A DNA stretch of 64,000 bases from Eggerthella timonensis (GCF_900184265.1 NZ_FXXA01000002.1:62001-126000), one strand, 5' to 3'. Positions 33,604 to 42,645 are shown, counted from the first letter of the stretch. Notes: generated by a model not told the origin, from the letters alone. Numbers and translations: made by a program.

Positions 33604-36165
33604 ATGCAATGGTCAAGCGCGAACCAACCCTATGGAGACCAACGGGCTCTGTACGCCGGAGTTGAAGCCTCGATCAGCCGATCGAACGACACGCAAGTCT
33701 GGGTTTCCGTGCGAGGCGTGGCTACCTCCGGATCAGGGTGGGAAGCCGCGTATCAGTATGGCGTCTACAATTACGTCGGGTACTACTACGAAGGCGGCGG
33801 CTACGCCCTTGCAAGCGACTCGGCGAGCGGCGTGCTCAACGGGACGGATAACGTTGCCGACTATACCCGTGAGTTCGGCCCGTTTCCCCGTCGGACGGGG
33901 GCCTACTCTCTCAAGTTCTTCTCCTGGGTTCGCGGCACGACGGTTAACGGCTACGGCGCATGGGCGGGATCGGCGGAGGCCCAACTTTGGGTCACCATCC
34001 CCGCGCTGCCCGTGTACGCCCCCAAGCCGGTCACGGCGCTGACGGCAACGCGCGCTAGCGATACGCGCATGAATCTCAGCTGGACGAACCATCCCGACAC
34101 GACGCACCCGTACGTCTCGATCCTCGTCGAGCGGCAGGTGGACAACGGCGCTTGGACTCAGATCGCAAGCATCGGCGGCGGCAGCGCCTCCCATGCCGAC
34201 ACGACAACGAGCGCCGGCCACGTGTACCGCTACCGCGTCCGCTCCAGCAATTCCGCCGGAACCAGCGCGTACGCGACTTCCGGATTCACGTACACCACGC
34301 CGCCGAGCTGCACCGCCTGCACGAACACGCGCAATTCCGACACGAAGAACACCGTCTCCTGGAAACACGGCACATCGGTGTCGGGTCTGTATGCGACCAT
34401 CAAAGTCGAGCGCCTCATGGACAGCGGATCATGGTCGGAAATAGCCAGCGTCTCGGGCACTTCGACCTCGTACGTCGACGCGTCCACCAGCGCAAACCAT
34501 TCGTACGCCTACCGCGTTCGCGCCGCCAACGCCGCCGGCTACAGCGGCTATGCGCAATCGGGAACAACGTTCAACTCGCCCGCAACGCCGACCAAGGTAA
34601 CGGCTGCGCGCAAAACGGAGGCGATCGTCACCGTAACTATGGACAATTCCGCGCTCACGGCAACGGCAGCTGAAGTGCAGCGTCGAACCGACAGCACGGA
34701 ATGGGCAACCGTGCGCACCATCACGTCCAACAAGGTCACGTCCTTCGACGACACTCCGGGCGGCGGCACGTTCTACTATCGCGTGCGCAACACGCGCGGC
34801 TCGCTCGCAAGCGCCTGGTCGGAGCCGTCTAACAAGGTGATCACCATCATCGCTCCCGCGGCGCCCACCCTGCAAGAGCCCGCTTCGGGCGTCGTGGTGC
34901 CGAAAACCCAGCAAACCGTACGCTTCGCCTGGGTGCACAACCCCATCGACGGCAGCCCGCAAACGAAAGCCGAAGTCGCCACATCCGTTGACGGCGGCGT
35001 CGCTTGGGCCACGTATGCGGCAACCAGCGACCAAGCGCTCGACGTTGCCACCACCTGGGACATCAACGCGACCGTCACGTGGCGCGTGCGAACAAAAGGC
35101 GCGCATGCCGATTTCAGCCCCTGGTCGAGCACGCGCACGTTCCGCGTGTGCCAAGTGCCGTCAGTCACCGTGCTGTCCCCTGCCGTCGACGGGCAGGTCA
35201 TTACCGACGTGCCCGTCCGCGTGTCATGGAGACACGACGATCCCTCGGGAGAACAGCAGCAAGCAACGGTCGTTGTGAAGTCGAGCGGCGGCGCCACGCT
35301 GTTTTCGAAGACCGTCCAGGGAACGGCGAACGCCCTCGACATCAGCTCTGACGAGATGCTGCCCACGAATAACTCCTCGTTCACCATCACCGTTTCCACT
35401 ACGTCCACGTCGTCGCTGACCGCACAGTCGACGCGCACGTTCAAGACGGCATACCTCGAGCCCGCCGTCCCCGATCTCATCGTCGAGCAGGATCCCGTGT
35501 ACGGTCGCGTGTCGATCTCCTGCTTCTCGGGCGATCGCGCCGGCGTCGACCTGCCGGCAACGGCATCGCTCGGCATCTTCCGAGAAAACCCCGATGGACG
35601 CCTGACCTGCATTGTCGACAAGGTGGTTTCGGGAACGGGCGCGGTCGACCCCTACCCGCCGCTCGATCGGCAACTCACCTACCGCGTGGTCGCCTATACC
35701 GCGAACGGCCTCACCTCAAACAAAGAGGCTTCCGTCGTCGTGCCGTCTCGCGGATTCGTCTTCGTCAACTTCAACGCAAGTACCGGGTACGCCGACGTGG
35801 CGAAGGTGGCGATGGACGTGGCATGGAGCTACGACCGCCAACCCGACAGCGAAATCATCGATACCGAAGGGAGCGAGGATCCGCTCGTGTTCTACGGGTC
35901 GGCCACTCAAACGTCGTCCGAAATTTCGGGAAGCGTCTGGTGGCGCGCCGACACTGCGCCGGATGGCTGGGCGGACGAGCCCTCGGTAGCCGCAGCGTTC
36001 GAGCGGCTGGCGAAGGATCGCGGCGTCAAGATTGTCCGTTACCCGCATGGTGCCGTAGAGCCCGCGCACCTCACCTGCAAGCTGTCGACATCGTCGGCAA
36101 ACCCCTTGATCAACACCGTCGAACTGAGCGGGAGGAAGGTGAGGGCTCATGGATTGGTCCTCTAG
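33604..36165 (+). CDS. Tail protein with fibronectin type III repeats
   Basis: An 853-residue distal tail or fibre protein. A lectin-like N-terminal region of about 130 residues (WEAAYQYGVYNYVGYYYEGGG) is followed by at least four FN3-like beta domains with recurring YRYRVRSSNSAGTSAY / YAYRVRAANAAGYSGY ends. The C-terminal part is less repetitive. It follows the tape measure by 3 bases. FN3-rich tail proteins often contact the host surface. It overlaps the next gene by 17 bp. Confidence 0.75.
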   Translation: MQWSSANQPYGDQRALYAGVEASISRSNDTQVWVSVRGVATSGSGWEAAYQYGVYNYVGYYYEGGGYALASDSASGVLNGTDNVADYTREFGPFPRRTGAYSLKFFSWVRGTTVNGYGAWAGSAEAQLWVTIPALPVYAPKPVTALTATRASDTRMNLSWTNHPDTTHPYVSILVERQVDNGAWTQIASIGGGSASHADTTTSAGHVYRYRVRSSNSAGTSAYATSGFTYTTPPSCTACTNTRNSDTKNTVSWKHGTSVSGLYATIKVERLMDSGSWSEIASVSGTSTSYVDASTSANHSYAYRVRAANAAGYSGYAQSGTTFNSPATPTKVTAARKTEAIVTVTMDNSALTATAAEVQRRTDSTEWATVRTITSNKVTSFDDTPGGGTFYYRVRNTRGSLASAWSEPSNKVITIIAPAAPTLQEPASGVVVPKTQQTVRFAWVHNPIDGSPQTKAEVATSVDGGVAWATYAATSDQALDVATTWDINATVTWRVRTKGAHADFSPWSSTRTFRVCQVPSVTVLSPAVDGQVITDVPVRVSWRHDDPSGEQQQATVVVKSSGGATLFSKTVQGTANALDISSDEMLPTNNSSFTITVSTTSTSSLTAQSTRTFKTAYLEPAVPDLIVEQDPVYGRVSISCFSGDRAGVDLPATASLGIFRENPDGRLTCIVDKVVSGTGAVDPYPPLDRQLTYRVVAYTANGLTSNKEASVVVPSRGFVFVNFNASTGYADVAKVAMDVAWSYDRQPDSEIIDTEGSEDPLVFYGSATQTSSEISGSVWWRADTAPDGWADEPSVAAAFERLAKDRGVKIVRYPHGAVEPAHLTCKLSTSSANPLINTVELSGRKVRAHGLVL

Positions 36166-37213
36166 CGGCCGCATCGACACGTTCAGGTACGTACGCGTCA
36201 CCTGGGGCACCTGGGAAGAAGCCGAGGAGATCGCCGGCATCACCGGCGGTACCCTTGAGCGCAATGACCTGACGGCCATCAAAGCATCCGGATCGCTGAC
36301 CTACATCGACGAGCCGAGCTTGGGCCGCGACCTGCTGCGCGTGTATTCCGACAGCCTCGATCCCCGCACCGGCGAGCGCGTCAGCATCGCCCATGGCACC
36401 TATCTCGTCGCCACCCCTTCGAGCACCTATCGCGGAGCCATCGAGGAAGGAACCGCCGACCTGTACGGGGTGCTGCAGGTGCTCGCCGAAGACGCCCTCT
36501 CTTCCCCGCTCGTCCTTACCGCAGGAGCGGATGCGGTCGAAGAGGCCAGGAAGCTCATCGAAGCGACCGGATTGCGCGCGGTAACCGCTTCCCACGGCGC
36601 GAAACTCACCGCATCCGCCGTGTTCGACGACGAGGACGCGAGCAAGCTCGATGCCGTCAACTGGCTGCTGAGCTTCGCCGGGTTCGAATCGGCGACCTGC
36701 GATGGATTCGGCAACGTGCTATTGCGCCCGTATGCGAACCCGGCAGATCGCGCGCCGTCGTTCTCGCTTCGCGACGACGACGCCTGCGTGTTCCGCAGCG
36801 GCATCGTGCGCGAGTGCGACACGTTTTCGGTGCCGAACGTCGTCACCGTCACCTGCACGAGCGCCGGAAACAACGCGCCGATAACCGCCACAGCAGAGAA
36901 CGACGATCCCGAGAGCGCCTTTTCCATCGGCGCACGCGGACGGCGCATCGTCTACAAGGAAAGCGTGAGCGACAGCGCCGACGAAAAAGCGCTTGCTGCC
37001 CGAGCCGAAGCGGTGCTCGCAACCAAGACGGCAGCCGCTGAATCGTTCGAAATAGCGCACGCGTATTTTCCCATAAACATGGGAGAGGTATGCGAGTTCG
37101 TGTACGACCGGGCCGGGATCAGGCGAAACGATCTTGCCGCGGTTCGGCAGACCATGGCTCTGCGCCCCGGCATGGAATGCACGACCCGATTCCAGCGCTG
37201 CACGAGGAGGTAA
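36149..37213 (+). CDS. Tail hub/baseplate-like protein
   Basis: A 354-residue protein in the position of the tail-associated hub protein. It opens with WSSSGRIDTFRYVRVTWGTWEEAEEIAGITGG. It includes LDAVNWLLSFAGFESATCDGFGNVLLRPYANP, a segment resembling Siphovirus Gp37/hub domains that describe a beta-rich ring component. No peptidase motif is visible. Start overlaps the previous gene, so translation is coupled. Confidence 0.6.
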   Translation: MDWSSSGRIDTFRYVRVTWGTWEEAEEIAGITGGTLERNDLTAIKASGSLTYIDEPSLGRDLLRVYSDSLDPRTGERVSIAHGTYLVATPSSTYRGAIEEGTADLYGVLQVLAEDALSSPLVLTAGADAVEEARKLIEATGLRAVTASHGAKLTASAVFDDEDASKLDAVNWLLSFAGFESATCDGFGNVLLRPYANPADRAPSFSLRDDDACVFRSGIVRECDTFSVPNVVTVTCTSAGNNAPITATAENDDPESAFSIGARGRRIVYKESVSDSADEKALAARAEAVLATKTAAAESFEIAHAYFPINMGEVCEFVYDRAGIRRNDLAAVRQTMALRPGMECTTRFQRCTRR

Positions 37214-37216
37214 GGC

Positions 37217-37432
37217 ATGGCACTTTGCGACAAGCATACGGCGCATGAGGAGCATTTTAAGCGACTCGACAAGCGCGTCGACGAGCTCGAGGATCGAGAC
37301 TTCGAGAAAACCCAGCTCATAGCTCGCATGGATGCGATCCTGTCCCAGCTGCAAAGATTGTATTGGGTAATCGTCACCTCATGCGCCGGCGCGATGGCCA
37401 CAGCACTCATCGCAATGTTCAGCACCCGATAG
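37217..37432 (+). CDS. XhlA-like small membrane protein
   Basis: A 71-residue protein: a charged coiled-coil (HEEHFKRLDKRVDELEDRDFEKTQLIARMD) followed by one C-terminal membrane helix (WVIVTSCAGAMATALIAMF). This is the design of XhlA-type lysis accessory proteins. Its start is 3 bases after the hub stop, with GAGGTAAGGC before the ATG. Confidence 0.7.
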   Translation: MALCDKHTAHEEHFKRLDKRVDELEDRDFEKTQLIARMDAILSQLQRLYWVIVTSCAGAMATALIAMFSTR

Positions 37433-37446
37433 AAAGGAGCACACCG

Positions 37447-38259
37447 ATGGATGCATTCGAAATCGCCCAGCTTATGACCGGGCAATCGTCGCAACGCCCC
37501 TTGAGAATGCGCTTCGGAACCGTCTTGGAACTCGGCTCCGGCACCACGCTGTTGGTTCGACCTGATGGCCAACAAGAAGCCGTCCCCGCTATCCGCTGCT
37601 GCCATCCAGCAGTCGGCAATCGTGTCGCGCTGCTCGTCGGCGAGACGGAATGGCTGGCCATAGCGGTTGTCGGAGGGGATCGCGAAGCGGAAGGCTTCGC
37701 TCCCGCCAATCACAAGCATACGGCCGCCGACATCACGAGCGGCACGCTCTCCGTTGCACGAGGAGGCACCGGCGTCACGACGACGAAAGCGATCGGGCTG
37801 CTCGCATACCCGGTCGGAGCCGTGTATATCAGCTACGTTTCCACGAGCCCCGCATCGCTGTTCGGCGGAACCTGGACAGCCATCACCGGACGATTCCCCT
37901 ACTTCAACGCCGGCACCGCGACGGGCGGCTCGAACACCCACACGCTCACCGTAGCGCAAATGCCTAGCCACACGCATACCGGCTCAACCAACAGAGACGG
38001 TGCGCATGATCATTGGTTCGGCCTCGACAAGGACGCGGCATATAGCACGGCAAGTTCGAGCGGATACAGCGTACATAGCGATGGCAAGCATACTACCAGC
38101 GGATACAGTGGCACCTGGGTCAAGACAGCTAACCCGTACGACACTGACGTTCCGGCGATCCATGCTCATGCATTCACAACAAAGGCTGCCGGCGGCGGCG
38201 CAGCCCACAACAACATGCCAGCCTACCAAACCCTCTACGCATGGCGACGCACCGCGTAG
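37447..38259 (+). CDS. Tail collar/receptor-tip protein
   Basis: A 270-residue fibre-tip protein. An N-terminal oligomerisation part (GTVLELGSGTTLLVRPDGQQ) precedes a linker (NHKHTAADITSGTLSVARGGTGVTT) common in phage fibres. The C-terminal collar-like domain has FGGTWTAITGRFPYFNAG, a His-rich SHTHTG...HDHWFG stretch and the ending NNMPAYQTLYAWRRTA, typical of phage gp10/collar tips. This is the most likely host-specificity protein of the cluster. AAAGGAGCACACCG precedes the ATG. Confidence 0.8.
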   Translation: MDAFEIAQLMTGQSSQRPLRMRFGTVLELGSGTTLLVRPDGQQEAVPAIRCCHPAVGNRVALLVGETEWLAIAVVGGDREAEGFAPANHKHTAADITSGTLSVARGGTGVTTTKAIGLLAYPVGAVYISYVSTSPASLFGGTWTAITGRFPYFNAGTATGGSNTHTLTVAQMPSHTHTGSTNRDGAHDHWFGLDKDAAYSTASSSGYSVHSDGKHTTSGYSGTWVKTANPYDTDVPAIHAHAFTTKAAGGGAAHNNMPAYQTLYAWRRTA

Positions 38260-38276
38260 CAAGCAAAGGACGAACC

Positions 38277-38924
38277 ATGATCATACTCGACGAAAACAAC
38301 AACCCCCTCATCAACCCCGATCTCTCGAAAGGCCGTCTCATCGACGATTGGCGACGCGTGTTCCACCGCTACGTGGTGGACGCGGAGGCGATATCGCATG
38401 AAGAAGTGGTGGCCGAATACCCCAACGGCGGCAAGGACGTCGTCGTTGTGATCGACGTGCCCGAACAAGGGCATTGGGAAACGCGCCTCGAATCGGGCGA
38501 GCTCATCGACTTCGACGGAACCATCCCCGACGACGCGCCCCGCGACTCCGCGCTCGAAGACCTCGAACCCGTTCAGCGGTACCGCGCATACACCGCCGAA
38601 GTCGCGCCCCAGCTTCGCGCGAGCGTCGCAAACCATTCCGCACCCGAAATCGCCCAAGCGCACGAAGGAGCATCCGTGAATTCGAACGACGCCCCTGCCC
38701 TCGCGCAGTGGATCCGCGCCGCCGCCATCCGCGCCGTAAAAACGGCGGCGCAAGCGCTCGTCACGCTCATCGGCGCCGACCTGGTGAGCATCGTCGCCCT
38801 CGACTGGCCGCAGATGTTCGGCGTGGCTGCGACCATGGCCGTCGTGAGCCTACTGACCAGCGTCGTCGGCATTCCCGAGGTGGACGAGGGCGCGAACGTC
38901 GCCTCCCTCGCGAGGAACAACTGA
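38277..38924 (+). CDS. Small tail accessory protein fused in frame to holin
   Basis: A 215-residue open frame. Residues 1-133 are soluble (MIILDENNNPLINPDLSKGRLIDDWRRVFHRYVVDAEAI; ending SAPEIAQAHEGAS) and resemble phage proteins that follow fibre genes; function unknown. Residues 134-215 are a complete r1t-type holin. A strong internal GAAGGAG and GTG at 38676 suggest that the holin is also made separately. AAAGGACGAACC precedes the ATG at 38277. Confidence 0.7.
   Translation: MIILDENNNPLINPDLSKGRLIDDWRRVFHRYVVDAEAISHEEVVAEYPNGGKDVVVVIDVPEQGHWETRLESGELIDFDGTIPDDAPRDSALEDLEPVQRYRAYTAEVAPQLRASVANHSAPEIAQAHEGASVNSNDAPALAQWIRAAAIRAVKTAAQALVTLIGADLVSIVALDWPQMFGVAATMAVVSLLTSVVGIPEVDEGANVASLARNN
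38676..38924 (+). CDS. Holin, internal in-frame start
   Basis: An 82-residue holin (VNSNDAPALAQWIRAAAIRAVKTAAQALVTLIGAD...; hydrophobic helices around 23-40 and 47-65; acidic end). It resembles r1t-family holins of actinobacterial and Gram-positive phages that let lysin reach the wall. The start is GTG at 38676, seven bases after GAAGGAG, nested in frame in the longer ORF. Its TGA overlaps the lysin ATG (TGATG), linking holin and lysin translation. Confidence 0.7.
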   Translation: MNSNDAPALAQWIRAAAIRAVKTAAQALVTLIGADLVSIVALDWPQMFGVAATMAVVSLLTSVVGIPEVDEGANVASLARNN

Positions 38925-39907
38925 TGACCGCCTCGAACGAAGTGGCCGTCCGCATCATGCAGCACCTCGTGACACACGACGGCGATACCGGCCACGGCTA
39001 TACCCAAGGATCGAACCGCTGGGGCAACGGCATCCGCGAGACGCTCGTCGTCGACGGCAAGGCCTACTCCTTCGCCGGGGGCGACCGCGACTGCTCGTCG
39101 GCCGTCATCAGCGCCTACGAGGCGGCCGGGGTCGACTGCGGGGGCGCAACCTACACCGGCAATATGCGAAGCTGCATGTGCTCGACAGGCAACTTCATCT
39201 GGGAGCCCATGAGCTACGTCGCGCAACCGGGCGACATCTACCTCAACGAACGCAATCACACGGCCATGTGCAAAACGGCCGTCCCCGACGTGCTCATGCA
39301 GTTCAGCATCAATGAGAACGGCGGTATCGTCGGGGGTCGCGAAGGCGATCAAACCGGACAGGAGTCCAACACGCGCCCCTACTACAACTACCCCTGGGAT
39401 GGCATTCTGCGCTACGCCGGAAACGGCGGAGCCCCCTCTTACGCGCCGGAACCCAGCTCGACCGTCCCCGACCTCCGCTACCGCGTATGCTCGCAAGCGC
39501 AGGGATGGCTGCCCGAGATGGTGAACCATCGGGACACGTCTGGCTCGGGCGACGACTACGCGGGCGACGGCTCGCCCATCCTCTACCTCGCCCTCGACAT
39601 GCCGGGATGGTACCAGGTGCGCACGCAGCGAAACGGCTGGCTGCCCGCTGTGCGCGGCTACGACGTGAACGATCTTGAACGCGGATGCGCCGGCGACGGC
39701 TCGCCCGTAACGGGGGTTCGCTGCTACTACGAGACGCAGCGCCCCGACCTGACTGGTTGGCTCGGCATCGAGTATGCGGTGGCGAACGTCGGCTGCGGGT
39801 TCTTCGCGAACATGGTGGACACCTCCGACACCAGCGGATACGGCGACGATTATGCCGGCAACGGCGGCGTCATCTCCGCGTTCCGCGCACAGCTGGTCGT
39901 CCTGTAA
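38924..39907 (+). CDS. Endolysin: NlpC/P60-like peptidase with C-terminal repeats
   Basis: A 327-residue lysin. The N-terminal cysteine peptidase has C57 (GGDRDCSSAVISAYEAAG) and H112 (NERNHTAMC). The C-terminal part has repeated motifs DTSGSGDDYAGDG, ERGCAGDGSPVTGV and DTSGYGDDYAGNG, a probable wall-binding repeat domain. It pairs with the holin through a TGATG overlap. It differs from the lysin at 26696 in the C-terminal part, so the two may bind different wall features. Confidence 0.85.
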   Translation: MTASNEVAVRIMQHLVTHDGDTGHGYTQGSNRWGNGIRETLVVDGKAYSFAGGDRDCSSAVISAYEAAGVDCGGATYTGNMRSCMCSTGNFIWEPMSYVAQPGDIYLNERNHTAMCKTAVPDVLMQFSINENGGIVGGREGDQTGQESNTRPYYNYPWDGILRYAGNGGAPSYAPEPSSTVPDLRYRVCSQAQGWLPEMVNHRDTSGSGDDYAGDGSPILYLALDMPGWYQVRTQRNGWLPAVRGYDVNDLERGCAGDGSPVTGVRCYYETQRPDLTGWLGIEYAVANVGCGFFANMVDTSDTSGYGDDYAGNGGVISAFRAQLVVL

Positions 39908-39911
39908 ACCA

Positions 39912-39945
39912 AACTGCCCCGACGACCGCGATCGCCGGGGCAGTT
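39912..39945. terminator. Hairpin at the end of the tail cluster
   Basis: Ten-base arms AACTGCCCCG (39912-39921) and CGGGGCAGTT (39936-39945). It lies between the lysin stop and a convergent lipoprotein gene. Confidence 0.7.
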
Positions 39946-39965
39946 CCATAGGCAAAACGAGTGCG

Positions 39966-40442
39966 CTATGCGCGATCCATCTTCACGGTCATCGTTGTGC
40001 CAAGCGCAGTCAATTCATAGCTGAGCTGGCCATTCTCATAAGAGAATGTCTTGGTTTCGTCTCCTGACGCCATCATGGCGCTCGCCGTCTGTTCCGTATC
40101 GTTCTGAGATTCCCACGTATAGCTGTCGGTCGCCTCGGTGGGAGCCACGTACGTGCCAGCCCAGTACAGCGACTTCGTGTCGCCGCCATCGCCAACCCAT
40201 TCGACCGTGATGGATCCATCGCCGATGGTTGCAACCTGGTAGCTGTCTTCGGCGTTGGAGTTCACCTGTTTCCACTCGCCCGACAGGTCAAGCGGCTGCT
40301 TCTGCTCTTCTTGAGCCGCAGGAGCATTAGACCCGCTGTCGGTTTGCGCATTCCCACCATCTCCCGATGCGCAGCCGGCAAGCCCCACGGCCATAACACC
40401 GGCACATCCCATCACTACAAGTTTCCTCATCCATGCATTCAT
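39966..40442 (-). CDS. Small lipoprotein of unknown function
   Basis: A 158-residue exported protein with a lipobox (GLAGC, C at 24) after a basic start (MNAWMRKLVVMG). A Gly/Asn/Gln-rich linker is followed by a beta-rich domain of about 105 residues (GEWKQVNSNAEDSYQVATIGDGSITVEWVGDGGDTKSLYWAGTY), resembling lipocalin-like or DUF-type extracellular domains. GGAAGGAATCGAC precedes the ATG. It is not part of the tail operon. Confidence 0.75.
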   Translation of the reverse strand: MNAWMRKLVVMGCAGVMAVGLAGCASGDGGNAQTDSGSNAPAAQEEQKQPLDLSGEWKQVNSNAEDSYQVATIGDGSITVEWVGDGGDTKSLYWAGTYVAPTEATDSYTWESQNDTEQTASAMMASGDETKTFSYENGQLSYELTALGTTMTVKMDRA

Positions 40443-40515
40443 GTCGATTCCTTCCGCGCGATTCGAATTCGGTGTCGGTCAGATCATGATGCGCGCCTAG
40501 GACGCGTTCGAGAAG

Positions 40516-40589
40516 TGGCTGGGCCACCAGGATTCGAACCTGGATAGCTGGTACCAAAAACCAGAGTCCTGCCGTTGGACGATGGCCCA
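40516..40589 (-). tRNA. tRNA-Gln (anticodon TTG)
   Basis: Cloverleaf on the minus strand: acceptor TGGGCCA/TGGCCCA, anticodon stem CTGGT/ACCAG with loop TTTTGGT (anticodon TTG), T-loop GGTTCGAATCC. The CCA end is encoded (40518-40516). Seventy-four bases with CCA. Confidence 0.95.
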
Positions 40590-40652
40590 GTTTGAAAGGA
40601 GACGCCCGCGATGCGGCGCGCCGAGAACTTCGCATTGCCCGAAAAAAGAAAA

Positions 40653-40728
40653 TGGTGGGCCGTGAGGGAGTCGAACCCGCGACCTTGGGATTAAAAGTCC
40701 CCTGCTCTACCAGCTGAGCTAACGGCCC
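40653..40728 (-). tRNA. tRNA-Lys (anticodon TTT)
   Basis: Minus strand cloverleaf: acceptor GGGCCGT/ACGGCCC, D-arm AGCTCAGCTGGTAGAGC, anticodon loop CTTTTAA (anticodon TTT), T-arm GGGTTCGACTCCC, and CCA encoded. Seventy-six bases. It is paired with tRNA-Gln at the right edge of the tail cluster. Confidence 0.95.
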
Positions 40729-40879
40729 ACGTTCGCAGCAATGCGCGAGTACTCATTTTAGCCGGGCAGGCAGGGTGGGTCAATGATTATGTTGACGAAC
40801 ACCAGCCGCACATCTTCGCGCCCGCAAGACCGTCGGCCCTTTGCCACCATGCCGTTATCCAATCCGAAACAATTCGTAC

Positions 40880-40885
40880 TACAAT
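40880..40885 (+). promoter_or_regulatory. Putative -10 box of the stress-protein/MFS operon
   Basis: TACAAT, 44 bases before the stress-protein ATG. No convincing -35 at standard spacing. Confidence 0.3.
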
Positions 40886-40928
40886 CGAAGGATCAGCACG
40901 TCCCCTCGAAGAAAGGCCGTGATGCCTC

Positions 40929-41375
40929 ATGTGGTGCTCCAAGGTCCTGGTTGCCTACGACGGTTCCGCACCCTCCGCTAAAGCGCTCGAACTGGCGCGC
41001 TCCATCGGCGCGCAAGACGAAAGCGTCGAGCTCGTGTTCGTCCACGTGGTGAAGCTTTACGGGATGGGCACCGGTGCCGAGACCGTGCTGCTCAACGAGG
41101 CGAAGAAGGTTCTGGCCGAGATGGAGCAACTGGCGGACGAGGTGCCGAACAGGGCCCACACCCACCTGCTGAAGGGCAGCTCGCCGGCCGACCTTCTGCT
41201 GAAGTGCGCGCAGGACGAAGGCTGCGACCTCATCGTCATGGGCAGCCGCGGCCAGGGCGGCGTGAAGGGCTTCCTCGGCAGCGTCAGCTACGCCGTGGTG
41301 CAAGGCTCCCCCATCGCCGTGCTCATCGCGAAGGACGCACCCACCGCACCGACGAAAGCCGGGGCGACCAACTAA
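40929..41375 (+). CDS. Universal stress protein (UspA family)
   Basis: A 148-residue cytoplasmic stress protein with the ATP-binding pattern: KVLVAYDGS at the start and GSRGQGGVKGFLGSVSYAVVQGSPIAVLI near the end (G-x2-G-x9-GS). It is one base upstream of the MFS gene and probably co-transcribed, so it may sense energy state for that transporter. Confidence 0.9.
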   Translation: MWCSKVLVAYDGSAPSAKALELARSIGAQDESVELVFVHVVKLYGMGTGAETVLLNEAKKVLAEMEQLADEVPNRAHTHLLKGSSPADLLLKCAQDEGCDLIVMGSRGQGGVKGFLGSVSYAVVQGSPIAVLIAKDAPTAPTKAGATN

Positions 41376-41376
41376 C

Positions 41377-42645
41377 ATGCCCGCCGCACAGCAACGAGAA
41401 AAACTCTGGACGAAGGACTTCACGCTGGGCACGGCCGTGAACTTCCTGCTCATGGTGAACTACTACGGGCTCATGGTGGTCGTGGCCGACTACGCCATGA
41501 AAACCTACGACGCGCCCGCCGCCACCGCCGGCCTCGCCGCCAGCATCTTCATCATCGGCGCGCTCATCGCGCGCCTCGTGAGCGGGCGCATCATGGATCG
41601 CGTAGGCCGCAAGCGCCTGCTGGTCATCGGCGCCGTCTTCGAAGTGGGGTTCTCGGCGCTGTACCTCGCCGGCCTGGGATTCTGGCTGCTGTTCGCCCTG
41701 CGTTTGCTGCACGGTATCGCCTACGGCATGTGCTCCACCACCATCGGCACCATCGTCACGGCGCTCGTGCCCGACGGCCGCAAGGGCGAAGGCGTGGGCT
41801 ACTACATGCTGTCCGTCACGCTCGGCGCGGCCATCGGGCCGTTTTTAGGCATGGCACTCACGCAGTACGCCGGTTTCCAGACGCTGTTCGTCGTGACGGC
41901 CGCCGTTGCCGGAGCTTGCTTGCTGGCGGCAGCGCAACTGCGAGTTCCCGAGGCGCCTGCCACGGATGCGGAGGTTGCCGAAAGGGCGAGTGAGATCGCC
42001 CGCAACGAACGCACCGAGCAAGCCGGCAACTTCCGCGTGCCGCGCCCGCGCATCGAGAACTACCTCGAGACGAGCGTCATCCCCATCAGCGCCGTGTGCG
42101 CGCTGCTGTTCTTTTGCTACTCCAGCCTGCTCGCGTTCCTCACCCCCTTCGCCGCCGAAAGCGGGCTCGAAGCGCCTGCGAGCTTCTTCTTCGTCGTCTA
42201 CGCCATCGCGACGTTCGTCACGCGGCCGATCACCGGCAAGCTGTTCGACCGCAAAGGCGATCGCGTGGTGATGATCCCCGCGTTCATTGCGTTCATCGTC
42301 GGCATGGGGTTGCTGGCAACCGTGTACCGCCCTGCGGCCATGCTCATCGCGGCGGCGCTGCTGGGCTTCGGCGTGGGTACCGTCCAGGCCAGCGGCCTGG
42401 CGTTGGCCGTGCGCATCGCGCCCGATGATCGCCTGAGCCTGGCGAACTCGACGTTCTACATCCTGCTCGACATCGGCGTGGGCGTGGGCCCGCTGCTGCT
42501 GGGCATCGTCCAGCCTCTGTGGGGCTATCGCGGCCTGTTCGAAGCCATGTCGTTCGTTGCCATCTTTGCCCTCGCGGCCTACCTCGTGGTCAGCCGCAAG
42601 AAGGGCGCCATGCGGCGCAAGCTCGAAGAGGCCGAACGCGAATAA
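41377..42645 (+). CDS. MFS transporter, 12 membrane spans
   Basis: A 422-residue major facilitator. Motif A-like RIMDRVGRKRLLV follows the second helix (about residue 70), with a second copy KLFDRKGDRVVM in the C-terminal half. A central cytoplasmic loop of about 50 residues (EVAERASEIARNERTEQAGNFRVPRPRIENY) separates the halves. Substrate unknown; the closest overall type is the staphyloferrin/multidrug efflux-like group. Confidence 0.85.
   Translation: MPAAQQREKLWTKDFTLGTAVNFLLMVNYYGLMVVVADYAMKTYDAPAATAGLAASIFIIGALIARLVSGRIMDRVGRKRLLVIGAVFEVGFSALYLAGLGFWLLFALRLLHGIAYGMCSTTIGTIVTALVPDGRKGEGVGYYMLSVTLGAAIGPFLGMALTQYAGFQTLFVVTAAVAGACLLAAAQLRVPEAPATDAEVAERASEIARNERTEQAGNFRVPRPRIENYLETSVIPISAVCALLFFCYSSLLAFLTPFAAESGLEAPASFFFVVYAIATFVTRPITGKLFDRKGDRVVMIPAFIAFIVGMGLLATVYRPAAMLIAAALLGFGVGTVQASGLALAVRIAPDDRLSLANSTFYILLDIGVGVGPLLLGIVQPLWGYRGLFEAMSFVAIFALAAYLVVSRKKGAMRRKLEEAERE

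Noticed and set aside
33604-39907. Intact prophage
   Set aside because: No head, packaging, integration or replication genes are visible from 26.5 to 40 kb, and no attachment-site duplication was found by eye near the tRNA genes.
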